From positions 3,138,001-3,202,000 of the forward strand of contig BSDZ01000010.1 of assembly GCA_030268105.1 (NCBI GenBank): a DNA stretch of 64,000 nt, written 5' to 3'. Every line of letters begins with the position of its first letter. Within the stretch, counting starts at the first letter, position 1. This stretch comes from Volvox africanus. Its lineage: Eukaryota; Chlorophyta; Chlorophyceae; Chlamydomonadales; Volvocaceae. The notes beneath the pieces are model-generated. The model worked only from the letters and a program-made list of their open reading frames with translations, was not told the DNA's origin and ran no database searches. Positions 11,301 to 22,452 of the stretch are shown here, piece by piece. Position numbers and translations under genes: made by a program.

Positions 11301-11425
11301 CCGGTAAAACCAAAACGGCTACCCACGGTGGTGTGGGCATACAGGGACGGCTATGCTGCCCCTCAGTTCCCCACCCCCTTAACACGCGCCAGGCTCCGGC
11401 CGGCGTAGTAATAATATTATTATTA
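11301..11425 (+). other. LINE 3' UTR and (TAA)n tail
   Basis: About 107 bp of GC-rich 3' UTR follows the TGA, then AGTAATAATATTATTATTA directly before the TSD. The tail is short and imperfect. No poly(A) signal is evident. Confidence 0.6.
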
Positions 11426-11775
11426 TGACAACCCTACTGCGTATAGGCGATGTTCATGTATAACAACCGATAAGCCTTTCCGGAATTCGCATGATGCAAG
11501 GGTCTGAATAACGATATTTGGTTGCAAGGCATGTATCGCGACGAGTGTGGTGTTCCCGATGTATGCCACAATGAAGTAATATTATATCAAATAATATTAC
11601 CTATTGCTCCATAGCACGAGCATAATGCGCTTCTCAAATGTTCGGGATTTCATGCATGCTAGGCAGATCAGCCATGATGCGAAGATATGTCGCGATGCAT
11701 AATGGTAACATGCCAAAGCAGATATAAATGTATGCGAATACATTTATCTTCATGCGAATTCATTTATTTGCGTCA

Positions 11776-12175
11776 ATCCGCCTCTTGAGGCCATTCCCTA
11801 AGGATCCGAGCTATAGACTACAAAGTAGCCAGTATGAATCCGGGTCGGGGCGTAAGGGGATTGCAGCTTAGATTGCCCAAATCTTCGGAGTTGGGTCCGA
11901 ATCGACATACATAGCCCGTGATGTGCGCATCTGAGACCCATAACTGGGCTGATGGTGCGGGGTGGACACCCACCTGAAATCCAGTAGGGCCGTAGGGGCT
12001 GGCACATGGATAGGGGACATAGAGAGTAGGAAACTCTGCGTAACCAAAAACCGGTGATTTCTAGCGGCCAAAGATGAAGACGCTGAGGTACGCGTGCCCA
12101 CTCGGTTAAAATCCCGGAGATTTCCATACTACACGCCAGCCCGCAAGGGCGGAGTAACCATAATAATAATAATAA
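11776..12175 (+). mobile_element. Short (TAA)n-tailed insert, SINE-like or truncated LINE 3' end
   Basis: About 400 bp interrupt the B2 LTR. The right end is (TAA)5-6 (12158-12175). It is flanked by imperfect direct repeats, ATTCATTTATTTGCGTCA on the left and ATTCATATGCGTCATG on the right, corresponding to one stretch of intact LTRs. It has no long ORF on the plus strand. It does not match the UTR of the neighbouring LINE apart from the tail type. A weak box-B-like AGTATGAATCC occurs near 11831, but no convincing box A does. Confidence 0.5.
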
Positions 12176-12312
12176 TTCATATGCGTCATGTATTCATCAA
12201 TAGCACACCGCCTTGTAGCGTCGCATCGACCTATGCATCAGCAGGAAACGAACCGTAGCACAACAATTATCCCCCCTCCCGTATGCAGCGTCCTCGCTGC
12301 CTCATACAGCAT

Positions 12313-15300
12313 CGACTGCAGGGGTCATTGGGCTTGCGTGGCACGCTTGTGGGCTTCTTCGAGCAGACGCTTCATGTCTTGCGAGAAGTTACGTGCCGGT
12401 TCCCACGAGTTGTGCTCGCTGGTATACCCTGTCCACTTGACCAAGTACTTGTGTACTGTCCGCTTACGTCGGTGTCGGCCCACACGACGCGCGCGATAAT
12501 CTAACACCCGCTCCACATCGTAAAACTTCTGTTTACCAGCTATCCAGGTCTCGGGAACTGGTTCAATCGCTGCAGGGGCGTTAGCAGGCTCAGGGACGGG
12601 TTCCTTACCACGATACGGACGGACAAGCGATACGTGAAACGTGGGGTGAATGGTCATATCAGCGGGCAATGCGAGTTCAACAGCCACATTCCCGACCATG
12701 CGCACGACAGGATACGGGCCAATCCAGTGGGGTAAAGGTTTCGGGATCCGTCGGCCAAGGTACGCAAGTTCTTGGTGCTTAGCAACACGAGTTGCCCTTC
12801 CAAAAACGTTACATCCTGCTTGGATTTGTTGTAGTACTCCGTCGTTCGTTGCTGCGCCGCGTCCAAACACGCCTTCGTGTCTGTGATTCGGGACATAAAA
12901 GACTTGGCAAAAAGCTTAGCAGCAGGCACGTTCACTTCCAACTCACGCTACACAGGTACCGCGGGATGAAACCCATAGTTAAGGAAGAACGGACTTTTGC
13001 CTGTAGAGCGGTTAACAGTGTTGTTAAGCGCGCATTCTGCTGCAGTCAAATACGTATCCCAAACGAGGGGTGTGCGACCAGCATAATTGCGCAACATATC
13101 ACCCAACGTGCGGTTTGTGCGTTCGGTTTGACCATCAGTTTGAGGGTGGTACGCTGTGCTCAGGTTGACGCGCATGCCAATTAGCTTGCAGAGCGCTTCC
13201 CAAAACTTAGACGTGAACTGCCCACTGCGGTCCGAGATCACGTTTTGGGGAACCCCATGTAACCGAACCACATTGTCGAAAAACAATCATGCCGTTTGCT
13301 CAGCCGTGCAGGACGATGTGCATGGTGCTAGGTGGACCATCTTAGTCAGGCGATCGACCATTCCAAACACCGCATCATATCTCCCCTCAGTTTTGGGCAG
13401 CACGACTACGAAGTCCATGGAAACACTTTCCCAAGGCGCATCCGGGACAGGCAACGGTTGCAACAACCCATGACCCTTACCGGACAGAGCCTTATTGCGC
13501 TGGCACAGACTGCATGTCTGTACGAAGTTCGCCTCATCCTTAGCCAAACGAGGCCACCAGAATGAACGTTGCACCGACTTGACCAACCGCTTGCTACCAG
13601 GGTGTCCTGCTAAAGGGTCCTTGTGGAACCACGCAAGGATATCGTAGTGTAGCGCATCATCGTTCGGAACGACGATTTGCGTAGCTGCACCCTCCGTCCG
13701 TAGCCAAAGGCCATTCTGCTTGCGAAGGTATTCCACATACATTAGCCAGCTCCAAGAACCAGGCATCTGCGTTGTAGGCAACCTTCAACCGCTCTGCAAG
13801 GTCCGTCGCGATCGGCACCTCCTCGTTACGCGGTCGCAAGACAGGCGCTGCCAAAATTGCAGCGTGTAGCGACGGATGTCGACTGAGAGCATCGGCAATA
13901 TTCAGTTTACCAGAAATGTACTCCCAGGTGCAGTCGAACCTAGCTAGGTATTCCATCCACCTAGCCTGACGGCGGTTCAACGTCGGAACGCTTTGCAAAA
14001 ACGCTAGGGGCTTGTGGTCAGTCTTTAAAGTAAATGGGCGTCCCTTGAGGTAACAGCACCATTCTTTTAAAGCATGCAACACTGCCAGAAGCTCCTGTTC
14101 CCCGGTGGTGTAGCGAATCTCCACACCAGAAAACTTCTTACTCGTGAAGGCGATCAGTCGACCTTCCTGTAACAATACAGCGCCGCTTCCATATACTGAG
14201 GCATCGGAAACAACCTCCACACGAAACGGCAACGAGTAGTCAGGGAATGCGAGGGTGACATCTTCGGCAACGGTTCGCTTGAGCTCTTCGAATGCCCGCT
14301 GGCATTGCGACGTCCACGACTCGAGCGAAACAAAAACGCCTTTGCGAGTTAAGTTAGTAAGTGGGGCCGCAATGATGGAATATTTTTCAATGAACTTTCG
14401 GAAATAATTGGTCAAGCCAAGGAACTTACGCAGCTCCGTGAGGTTCTGAGGCGTGGGCCAATCACCGAACCACGGTGACCTTCCGCGGGTCCATCTTCAC
14501 ACCGGTAGCCGACACAATGTGACCCAAATATTCCACCTGAGGCTGCGCCCAAAAGCATTTGGCGCGTTTAGCGACCAATTGCTCCCGCCTCATCACATCG
14601 AGCACGAGCCGCAGATGCTCCAAGTGCTCCTCGCACGTCTTAGAATAAACCAAGATGTCATCCAAGTAGCAAACAACGAACCTGTTGATAAACGGCCTGA
14701 ACATGCGGTCCATGACCGCCTGAAACGTCGCTGGGGCATTGGTCAACCCAAACGATAGGACCGTATACTCGAAATGACCAAAGGGAGTCCAAAAAGCGGT
14801 TTTCGGGATATCAGAGGCAGCGATGCGAATCTGATTATAGCCCTGTTGCAAGTCAACCGAGGAAAAATAAGCCGAGCCCTTCAGCTTATCCAACAGGTCG
14901 TCAACGCGTGGCAAAGGGTAGCGATTCTTCACCGTGCTCGCATTCAAACCCCGATAATCGATGCACATGCGCTAAGTCCCATCCTTCTTCCCGACAAACA
15001 AAATCGGTGCAGAATACGGGGATGTGCTGGGGCGAATCATACCCTTTGCAAGCAAATCCGTCACCTGGCGCTTCACCTCGTCCAGCTCCAATGGACTCAA
15101 CCTGTACATTGGCCGGGCCGTAGGCTGCGCTCCAGGCATGAGGGGGATTGTGTGATCAACAGGACGCATAGGTGGTAGCCCAGGGATATCTTTGAAGACG
15201 TCCTCATACTGCGCCAGTAGGGCCTCAACCTCAGGATCCGCAGAAGTCTGCGCGGTGGTGGCACTGCAGACCACCCAAGGCCTCAAAAGCAGTCCATGGG

Positions 15301-16390
15301 CACCCTTCCGTAACAAACGGACAGCTTCCTTATGCCCGACTAGCTTCGGTTCTGCTCGCGCGGCCATTGCGGTCACGGCAAAATTAACCATAGGCACCGC
15401 CTCAGCTTTGCCCCCCTCAGGTGTGACATGTTCGAACGACAGGAAAGGTACCTTAATCGACAGAGTACCCTTGCACATATGCAGGGTTGTGGTCTCCATG
15501 TCGATGCGCGCGCGGTACTGTCGTAATGTCGCAGACCCCATTATGTACGGTGCAGTCTCTGCCAAGCACTGCATCACGTACGGCCGGGTCACAACACGCA
15601 AAGGGCCTATCGATAGGCTAAGGGTAATCCTGCCCACGATGGGATGCTTACCCCCGTCAGCAAGGGTAACCTGTGGACAATCAGACGACTCTGGGGTCAA
15701 CCCCAGCGCATTCACCTCTGCAACAGAGATGAAGTCGTCGCTGACACCGGTGTCAACGAGTGCCTTCAGGGTACGGCCATTTAGACCGACCTGAATCACC
15801 GGGACACGGTTATCTACGAGCCACTGCCCAGCAGATAACGTCAGTGCACTTAGGGCGGGTCCGTAACCTACGGCACCCTCATCAGGAGCTTCGTACCAAA
15901 CGTCAACCGAGTAGGATGTCCCTGGCCACGGAGCCAGCATACCCTCCCGATCCACACCATTAAACAAAACGGTGCCCGGCTCGAACCGGTGGACACACCG
16001 CATACCCCTTAACGATGCCTCTGCCTTGCGCCGACAGAAAGCAGGGAGTAATACACATGCGGCGGTGCCTGGATATTGACGCCTACATCTCCTGTAAACG
16101 GCCAACTGTTCCGACATCTCACGCAGAGACGAGGGGATGAACAAAACCACGTGGTTTGACAGATCGATAGACGACAGGGGACGGCGAGGTGTAAACAGAT
16201 TACACAGCGGATCGAAGCAGAGAAGTCCCGTGCGTCCGTCAAGCGTGATGTATCACGCAATGACTCGCTCAATGTGTCCAAGTACGCAAGGCAGCAATGC
16301 CTTCATGGCTGGCCGTAAGGATGACCACCGACCACGTGTTAGTTCAGCAATCCCGGGTGGTGCCCCCTCCGCAGGAACCAGGGCAAACCC
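12313..16390 (-). pseudogene. B2 pol (protease to chromodomain), disrupted
   Basis: Read from the right: protease (LVDTGVSDDF, so DTGA is DTGV) and the protease-RT linker (14972-16150); RT (14462-14968, YLDD present); connection/RNase H (13657-14415); integrase (13287-13781 and 12948-13286, with TDGQTERTN); and GPY plus chromodomain (12325-12700, [17 protein letters not shown]). Breaks include TTG-to-TAG at 14971-14973 in RT, frame changes near 14440 and 13750, a stop near 13287 and one near 12948. The same TAG is present in J. Confidence 0.85.
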
Positions 16391-16988
16391 CTATTTCGGC
16401 TTAGGGACAAACGGCGGCAGCAAAGGGCAATCCTTGGTAGGATGGCTCTCTGCGCACCGTAGGCAAACATTGGCCGCTTTCCGACGCTTGAACTCGGATC
16501 GATTGCAATTCCATTTCGGCATCAATGGGTCATCTGTGAGAGTCCGCTTTGCATCGGGGTCAGAGCGCTGCACGGCTGCCGTCGACGGCGCGCCCCGACG
16601 CTTCCTGCTCTTAGCTGGGTCCGAGCTCGGACCTGCTCTTCCTGACCCGTGGACACCTGAGCTGGCGCCCCCTGCGCCGTCTGTTGCTGCGTCGCGCCGT
16701 GGCAACAGATGCGGGGCGAGTAGCTCCAAGTTCCTGGTCCAGAGCCACAGCTTCCCCAAGCGGATCCTGCGCTTGCACAGCATTTGCACGAGGGGTAGAC
16801 TTGACTTCTTCCTCACCGGCAAGGAGTCATACCTCTGTACCCCTAGCAAATGCTACCAAGGCGTCATACGACTTGAACGGCACCCCAGACAAGTCAGTAG
16901 CGCACCATTTAGCCAAAAGTTTCGTTAGGCCTCGCTGAAACCCTAAGACACCCTCATTCTCGGTGAGGTCAGCAATGGGGGTCATTAG
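16391..16988 (-). pseudogene. B2 gag C-terminal part, frameshifted
   Basis: Encodes the capsid end (LAKWCATDLSGVPFKSYDALVAF) and the CCHC knuckle CLRCAESHPTKDC, ending in PFVPKPK and TAG 16391-16393; pol continues in the same frame after the TAG. A frame change lies near 16830-16850. The rest of gag is cut off by the G LTR at 16989, with ATTAG (16984-16988) as the likely TSD. Confidence 0.82.
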
Positions 16989-17754
16989 TGTTGTGCCACA
17001 GTTCGGATTCGTAGGTCGATGCGACACTACGAGGCGAAGTGCTGTTTTGATGAACGCATGAACGATCAATGCATATGAATGAACTTGCATGATATAAATG
17101 TATTCGTATACATTTATATATGCATTTGGCATGTCACCATTATCCATCGTGACATCTCATCATGGCAAATCCGCCTAGCATGCATGAAATCCCGAAGCAT
17201 TGAAGTGCGCATTATGCTCGTGCTATGGAACAATAAGTAATATTATTTGATATAACATAACAGCACACGTTGAGAGCGCCGCACTCGTCGTGATACATAC
17301 CTTGCAACCGAATATCGTTATTCGGACCCTTGCATCATGCGAATGCCGGAAAGGCTTATCGATTGTTATACGTGGACATTACCTATATGCAGTAGGGTTG
17401 TCACACTTAGGATCGGCCTCCTAGTGTGAGTCGTACGGCGTCGTGATGCTGCGAGTATAACAGATGTGAGGACGGCTAAGTAAGACAAGACATTTGATAC
17501 CGGAGAACACTTGTGTGCTCAACATTTTAGTATATATATTACTATACGCTCTTCTACTTAGCCCGAGCTAAGCCTGAACTTCGCTTGTCACCGCCGCGTG
17601 ATGATTGCTTGCTTCCGGCACTGACGGTGATTACGTCCATTGCACCGCTTCGATCTGTAAGACTGTAAGTTATATCTCTTCTTGTCTTGAAGTCTTCTGC
17701 TGTCTCTGTTTGCTCGCGTTTGCCTTGCTGTACTTGCAAGCGCTCACGCATCGG
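16989..17754 (+). repeat. 5' LTR of element G, 3' end deleted
   Basis: Starts TGTTGTGCCACAG and follows the B-type LTR until GCTCACGCATCGG. There it joins E-type LTR sequence directly. About 75 bp of LTR, the primer-binding site and the first part of the G leader are missing, as are the first bases of the E LTR. One deletion spanning the G-E boundary explains this. Confidence 0.78.
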
Positions 17755-18555
17755 TTCGATCACCGTTTACATCAAAATAGGCCGCAATGCATTCAAACAT
17801 CATGAAGCATAATATAATCATATTAGCATGATATACTCAAGTATATTTAGCTAATCAGGCATGCTGCATTATCATCTACGATATCGCGCTGTCGGTCAAC
17901 ATGATTGACTCAACACTGATAATCAATGTGCGATCTATCCATTGGCATATTATATCACGTAATAATACTTTGAATATTATTACCTTATTTACGTCATAAA
18001 CCATACGTGTATGCGAGAAAGGCGACGATCGCGATGGTTGGGTCGGCAACTGAATATCGATATTTGGACCTTTGCATATTGCATGTATTGCATCCAATAA
18101 TATCATTGATTACGCGATATTTAGGACAGTGCTATAAAGGTACTCACACTTGAGATCGAAATCCAGTGAGACCTGTACTGCGCAACGGTATCACGACGTG
18201 ATAGGTGCGAGGACGGCCGCCTAGAGACCAAAGTCGGCTCGTGCTACTTTGGACTAAGTACTTGTGTACTTAACCCAATTTGATTCTATTATACACGTTT
18301 TACTCATTTATATTCGGCCTGAGCTATTCTAGCATCCCATCTGCAGCCGAGTGATGAACATTGCCCGCGGGGTCTGACGGCCATCTACCGATTTGTAAAC
18401 GAAGACTATTGTAAGTTGGATCTTTCCTTATTATTGAGTCTTCCGCTGTCACTTTGCTCGCATTGGATCGCCTTGCTGTTCGTAAGGTTGGTGCGCACTA
18501 GCTAACATCCAGACGTGCAGATTCAGTGCATGATTGAAGAAGGAAGGATACAACA
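17755..18555 (+). repeat. 5' LTR of E (first bases deleted)
   Basis: Runs from the deletion junction to GGATACAACA at 18555 and matches 59080-60713 minus the nested solo LTR. Stem-loops matching those of the B type in position but not in sequence include GTAATAATA/TATTATTAC, CTGAATA/TATTTGG (18050-18067) and TAAGTAC-TTGT-GTACTTA (18255-18272). It also holds GTAAGTTGG near 18411, like the B-type LTR. Confidence 0.8.
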
Positions 18556-18559
18556 AATT

Positions 18560-18573
18560 TGGTATCGAGACGG
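18560..18573 (+). other. Primer-binding site of E
   Basis: TGGTATCGAGACGG begins four bases after the LTR end. The same core TGGTATCGAGAC occurs in the B-type elements and in H, so these families share a primer tRNA. Confidence 0.65.
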
Positions 18574-18622
18574 GTAAATTCACGACTGTCTCATTGTCCC
18601 TCATCAGAAGTAGGTTCTCGCG

Positions 18623-18718
18623 ATGGCGAGCGACAACGACACGCACTGCAGCCCTTTAGACACATTTGCTGAGGACCTTGGCTGCGCCGTCCTGGACGCC
18701 GCCACTTCCGGTTTGTAA
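18623..18718 (+). CDS. E leader ORF, probable first coding exon
   Basis: Encodes a 31-residue peptide (MASDND...PLDTFAEDL...VLDAATSGL) if unspliced. The same ORF, of identical length, occurs in C, D and F (MASSSDEPRGPLDTFAEDLG...). A donor-like G/GTTTGTAA at 18710-18711 and an acceptor GCCGCAG at 18776-18782 would remove 72 bp and join it to an open downstream exon (18783 on) conserved as DQ..LI..TTEIR...LL.LL.S.VG. Function unknown. Conservation at protein level between divergent families suggests selection. Confidence 0.6.
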   Translation: MASDNDTHCSPLDTFAEDLGCAVLDAATSGL

Positions 18719-19019
18719 TCCTAGATATCTGTTGGTAATTATTTGCTGTATTCTCGTTGTGAGCTTGCACTGTGAGCCGCAGGTGAGCGTACGCCAACAC
18801 TAAACGCTGTGTTGGCCGGACAATACCTGAATTCGGATCAGATTAAGGCCTTGATTCAGAAGACTACTGAGATAAGAGACGGCCTTACGGATTACAATGC
18901 TTTTCTTCTCGATTTACTCAGGAGTTCTGTCGGTACACGAGTAATCAAAAATTCCTCTTGTGTTACCTGTTCACAGATCTTTTAGTAAATTCTTGTTCAC
19001 CCGTATAAGTTCGTGTCTT

Positions 19020-19708
19020 ATGTCGGGACGCGAAGATAGTTCCTATCTGGGCACCGCCAGCCAGCCCGACGGCGGTCTTACCGCTAGAACTGCTTTTGTC
19101 GATCCCGATACCGTCGGCACTCGTATTATGTCTGATCCCATTGTTCTTCAGACCCCTTCATACCTCATTGTACCACTGTTGGCAGCGGCTACAACAAGTG
19201 AAGGAGTGGGAGCACAACGGGCCCCAGTAACACCCGTGGTTCAAGAACCCGTCGGAATACCGGAGGTAATGAAGTTGACTATCCCCGTGCCCAAGCTCAA
19301 TATTTCCGCTGACGAAAAAGCAAAGAATTCAGGGCATAGTGTTGCGGATAGGACACGGGCTTACGTTCGCGACGCTAGGCAATATCTGCAAGCGGTGCAC
19401 GGCGGGGGATGCGACTCTATTAAATGCCACAAAGGATTGGTATGACGAATGGACCACCGCTAGAGGCAAGTAAACGTTTGATAACCTGATCGATGCTCTC
19501 CTCGCCCGCTTTGCTACGGAAGTTCCCTCGCGTAGCAATGAGGCTCGTAAGACGCTGGCACAAGGCACGTACCATATGCGTCCGCACGAGACCGTTCCTG
19601 CTTATCAGTCCCGTTTCGAGGCACTGATAACTCCTATCGTCAACTTTCCTGAGGAGGATCGTATCTTCTGGTTTCATCGTGGTCTCACTGAATCTCTTGC
19701 GTGATGGT
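19020..19708 (+). pseudogene. E gag, N-terminal part
   Basis: ATG 19020 begins MSGREDSSYLGTASQPD; the capsid region shows IPEVMKLTIPVPKLNIS and AYVRDARQYLQAVHGG. Frame loss after 19425 (a small deletion near CDSIK), a TAA near 19472 and a TGA at 19703-19705 (LA*W where intact copies have LAKW) break it. The gene resumes at 32271 beyond the CACTA element. Confidence 0.8.
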
Positions 19709-20143
19709 CACTATAACAACAGATTCGTGCGTTAGGCTCACGTTAGGCTGCGTTAGGGCGTGTATGTGTGCGTAAGGCTGCGTTTTGTGCATTAGAGGTT
19801 GCGTTAGCCTAACGCGAGCCTAACGCAAAGAAATAGAAAACTTGACAGAACGTCTGTTATAGTGCGTCGTTTTCAAGTTCGTTTAAATGAAAACAATATT
19901 TATAATGATTATAAAAGTTCCCTGTAATTTTTATTACGTTTCGTGGTGCTCGAAAATTGGGGGCTTGCGTATGTTCTAACGCGAGCCTAACGCAAACCTA
20001 ACGCACGCGTTAACTTTACGCAAACAGCTTGCGTATATCTTGCGTACAGTGCGTTACGATATGCACGTAACGCACTGTAATGCAGTTTACGCAAAGTTTA
20101 TGTAGATAGTGCATAATAATGTTCGGAGCACGGGTTTGCCGGA
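19709..20143. repeat. Left subterminal repeat region of CACTA
   Basis: After the terminal inverted repeat, the 9-10 bp motif GCGTTAGGC and its complement GCCTAACGC recur between 19737 and 20060 in both orientations, with an AT-rich spacer (about 19825-19960). Such arrays bind the transposase or accessory protein in CACTA elements. No gene seen. Confidence 0.75.
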
Positions 20144-20976
20144 TGTTGTACCTCTCCTTCGTGTTTGCTCATAAGTATCTGCGCGTCTGAAGGCTTTCAA
20201 CACTGATGCGTGAGCACTTGCAAATACAGCAAGACAAGCGCGAGCAAACAGAGACAGCGGAAGACTTCAAACAAGAAGAGATATAACTTACAGTCTTACA
20301 GATCGAAGCGGTGCAATGGACGTAATCGCCGTCAGCGCCGGAAGCAAGCAATCATCACGCGGCGGTGAATAGCAAAGTTTAGGCTTAGCTCCGGCTAAGT
20401 AGAATAGCGTATAGTAATAATAGCGTAGAACACATGAGTGTTCTCCGGTATCGAATGTCTTCTCTTGCTTAGCCGTCCTCACATCTGTTATACCCGTAGC
20501 ATCGCAATGCTGTACGATTCACACTAGGAGGCCGATCCTAAGTGTGACAATCCTACTGCGTATAGGCGATGTCTACGCATAACAACGTATAAGCCTTTCC
20601 GGTATTCGCATGATGCAAGGGTCCGAATGACGATATTCGGTTGCAAGGCATGCATCGCGATGAGTGCGGTGCTCTCAACGTGTGCTGTAATGAAGTAATA
20701 TTATGTCAAATAATATTACTTATCGTTTCATAGCATGAGCATAATGCGCACTTCAATGATTCGGTATTTCATGCATGCTAGGCGGATTTGCCATGATGCG
20801 ATGTCGCGATGGATAATTATAACATGCCAAATGCATATATAAATGTATGCGAATACATCTATATCATGCAGGTTCATTCATATGCAATAATCATTCATGC
20901 GTTCATCAGGATAACACTTCGCCTTGTAGGGTCGCATCGACCTACGCATCGGAGGGAAACGAACCGTAGCACAACA
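20144..20976 (-). repeat. Solo LTR, B family, 833 bp
   Basis: Complete minus-strand LTR, from TGTTGTACCTCTCC to GCACAACA, without adjoining internal sequence. The flanks CCGGA (20139-20143) and CTGGA (20977-20981) are a 5-bp TSD with one change. It probably arose by recombination between the two LTRs of a full-length insertion. Confidence 0.83.
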
Positions 20977-21465
20977 CTGGATTTATTTAATTTGCTTACT
21001 TGCTCTTATTGTGCAGTAGTCTCGAGACTTTGTGCATAAAATATCTTCAAAGTTAATTTCAATTTAGGATAGCGCTATGAATACTAGTCGTTGTACAAGA
21101 GATTGCTCTGGTGAACGCTTGTTAACATCGCTAAATCACTACCATTATACGAATTTAGAACCTGTACATGTGGCTTACTTTATAACATAGAACTCTGAAG
21201 TGCCACACATGGCTGTTCAGGGCTACCTTTCTAATTATGGAAGGCATTCTAATTATTGAGCAGCAAGCTGCCGGAGTTAGCAAGTCTGGGTAAGGACCAA
21301 GGAAATTTGGCAACAGCAAACCTTACACAGTAGCCAGGCAACAATGTTTCCAGATGGAGACCCAAACAAAGTCACCAAGAGCCACAGTTACACATCGAGC
21401 AGGCCCCCAAAATTATATAGCCTTGTCCGGCAAGCATCATTGCAGCTTGGCATATGTGTGAAAAT
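20977..21465. other. CACTA internal sequence, no gene recognised
   Basis: AT-rich single-copy sequence between the solo LTR and F. No ORF with supporting features on either strand and no repeat motif. It ends in AAAAT, the F target site. Confidence 0.5.
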
Positions 21466-22289
21466 TGTTGTGCTACGGTTAGTTTCCCGCCGATGCGTAG
21501 GTCGATGTGATCCTACAAGGCGAAGTGCTATTGTGATGAACATATTGCATATGAATGAATCTGCATGATATAAATGTATTCGTATACATTTATATATGCA
21601 TTTGGCATGTTGTCATTATCCATCGCGACATCGCATCATGGCAAATCCGCCTAGCATGCATGAAAGCCCGAAGCATTGAAGTGCGCATTATGCTCGTGCT
21701 ACGAAACGATAAGTAATATTATCTGATATAATATTACTTCATTACAGCACACGTTGAGAGTGCCGCACTCGTCGCGATACATGCCCTGCAACCAGATATC
21801 GTTATCTGGACCCTTGCATCATGCGAATGCCGGAAAGGCTTATACGTTGTTATGCGTAGACATCGCCTAGACGCAGTAGGGTTGTCACATCTAGGATCGG
21901 CCTCCTGATGTGAATCGTACGGCATTGCGATGCTGCGAGTATAACAGATGCGAGGACGGCTAAGCAAAATAAGACATTCGATACCGGAGAACACTCGTGT
22001 GTTCTATACTACTATTGCTATACGCTATTCTACTTAGCCCGAGCTAAGCCTGAACTTCGCTAATCACCGCCGCGTGATGATTGCTTGCTTCCGGCGCTGA
22101 CGGCGATTTCGTCCATTGCATCGTTCCGATCTGTAAGACTGTAAGTTATATCTCTCTTCGTCTTGAAGTCTTCCGCTGTCTCTGTTTGCTCGCGCTTGTC
22201 TTGCTGTACTTGCAAGTGCTCGCGCATCGGTGTCGAAAGTCTCCAGACGTGCAGATACTTATGAGCAAACGCGAAGGAGAGGTACAACA
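21466..22289 (+). repeat. 5' LTR of F
   Basis: TGTTGTGCTACGG...GGTACAACA, 824 bp. At 21792-21809 it carries CCAGATA-TCGT-TATCTGG, whereas the 3' LTR of the same element has CCGGATA-TCGT-TATCCGG: a paired change that keeps the stem. Confidence 0.9.
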
Positions 22290-22292
22290 ATT

Positions 22293-22307
22293 TGGTATCG
22301 AGACAGG
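22293..22307 (+). other. Primer-binding site of F
   Basis: TGGTATCGAGACAGG starts three bases after the LTR end; same core as E and H. Confidence 0.65.
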
Positions 22308-22356
22308 TTCGTTGCCTAACTGTCTCTCTTTGTCTAATCGGAAGTAGGTTCTTTCT

Positions 22357-22452
22357 ATGGCGAGTTCCAGCGACGAACCACGAGGACCGCTAGATACTTT
22401 TGCCGAAGACCTAGGCCGCGCCGTTTTGGACGCCGCCGCTTCCGGTTTGTAA
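22357..22452 (+). CDS. F leader ORF, probable first coding exon
   Basis: A 31-codon ORF with the same sequence as in C (MASSSDEPRGPLDTFAEDLG...), ending TCCG/GTTTGTAA. A downstream open exon (about 22516-22790) contains PDQLATLIAQTTEIRTQLG. Its relation to gag is unresolved. Confidence 0.55.
   Translation: MASSSDEPRGPLDTFAEDLGRAVLDAAASGL

Larger units (their letters stand above)
8492..11439 (+). mobile_element. 5'-truncated non-LTR retrotransposon (LINE) with 14-bp TSD
   Basis: The direct repeat TGACAACCCTACTG at 8492-8505 and 11426-11439 flanks the insert 8506-11425 and restores the B2 LTR when collapsed to one copy. The 3' end is a short UTR and a (TAA)/(TTA) tail (about 11408-11425). A variable-length TSD and a simple-sequence 3' tail are hallmarks of target-primed reverse transcription. 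The ORF is already open at the left junction (no stop from 8475 onward), so the copy is 5'-truncated inside the coding region, which explains why no RT is present. Confidence 0.88.
8089..12265 (-). repeat. 3' LTR of B2, split into three pieces
   Basis: The LTR pieces are 8089-8505, 11426-11775 and about 12176-12265. Removing the LINE and the small (TAA)n-tailed insert restores a B-type LTR from TGTTGTACCTCTCC (complement of GGTACAACA) to the complement of TGTTGTGCTACGG. Three events are therefore dated relative to each other: B2 first, then the LINE and the small insert. Confidence 0.83.
8089..16988 (-). mobile_element. Element B2: B-family gypsy chromovirus, minus strand, interrupted
   Basis: From the left: 3' LTR (8089-12265, split by two insertions), purine tract (as its complement ATTATCCCCCCTCCC, 12266-12280), pol, then gag up to the G insertion at 16989. 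The 5' LTR and gag start are missing and should lie to the right of the window, beyond G. Its frames are broken in several places. Confidence 0.87.

Noticed and set aside
11868..12127. Minus-strand ORFs in the (TAA)n-tailed insert
   Set aside because: Two frames open over the same short stretch, no start context or features; likely chance in a GC-balanced 400-bp segment.
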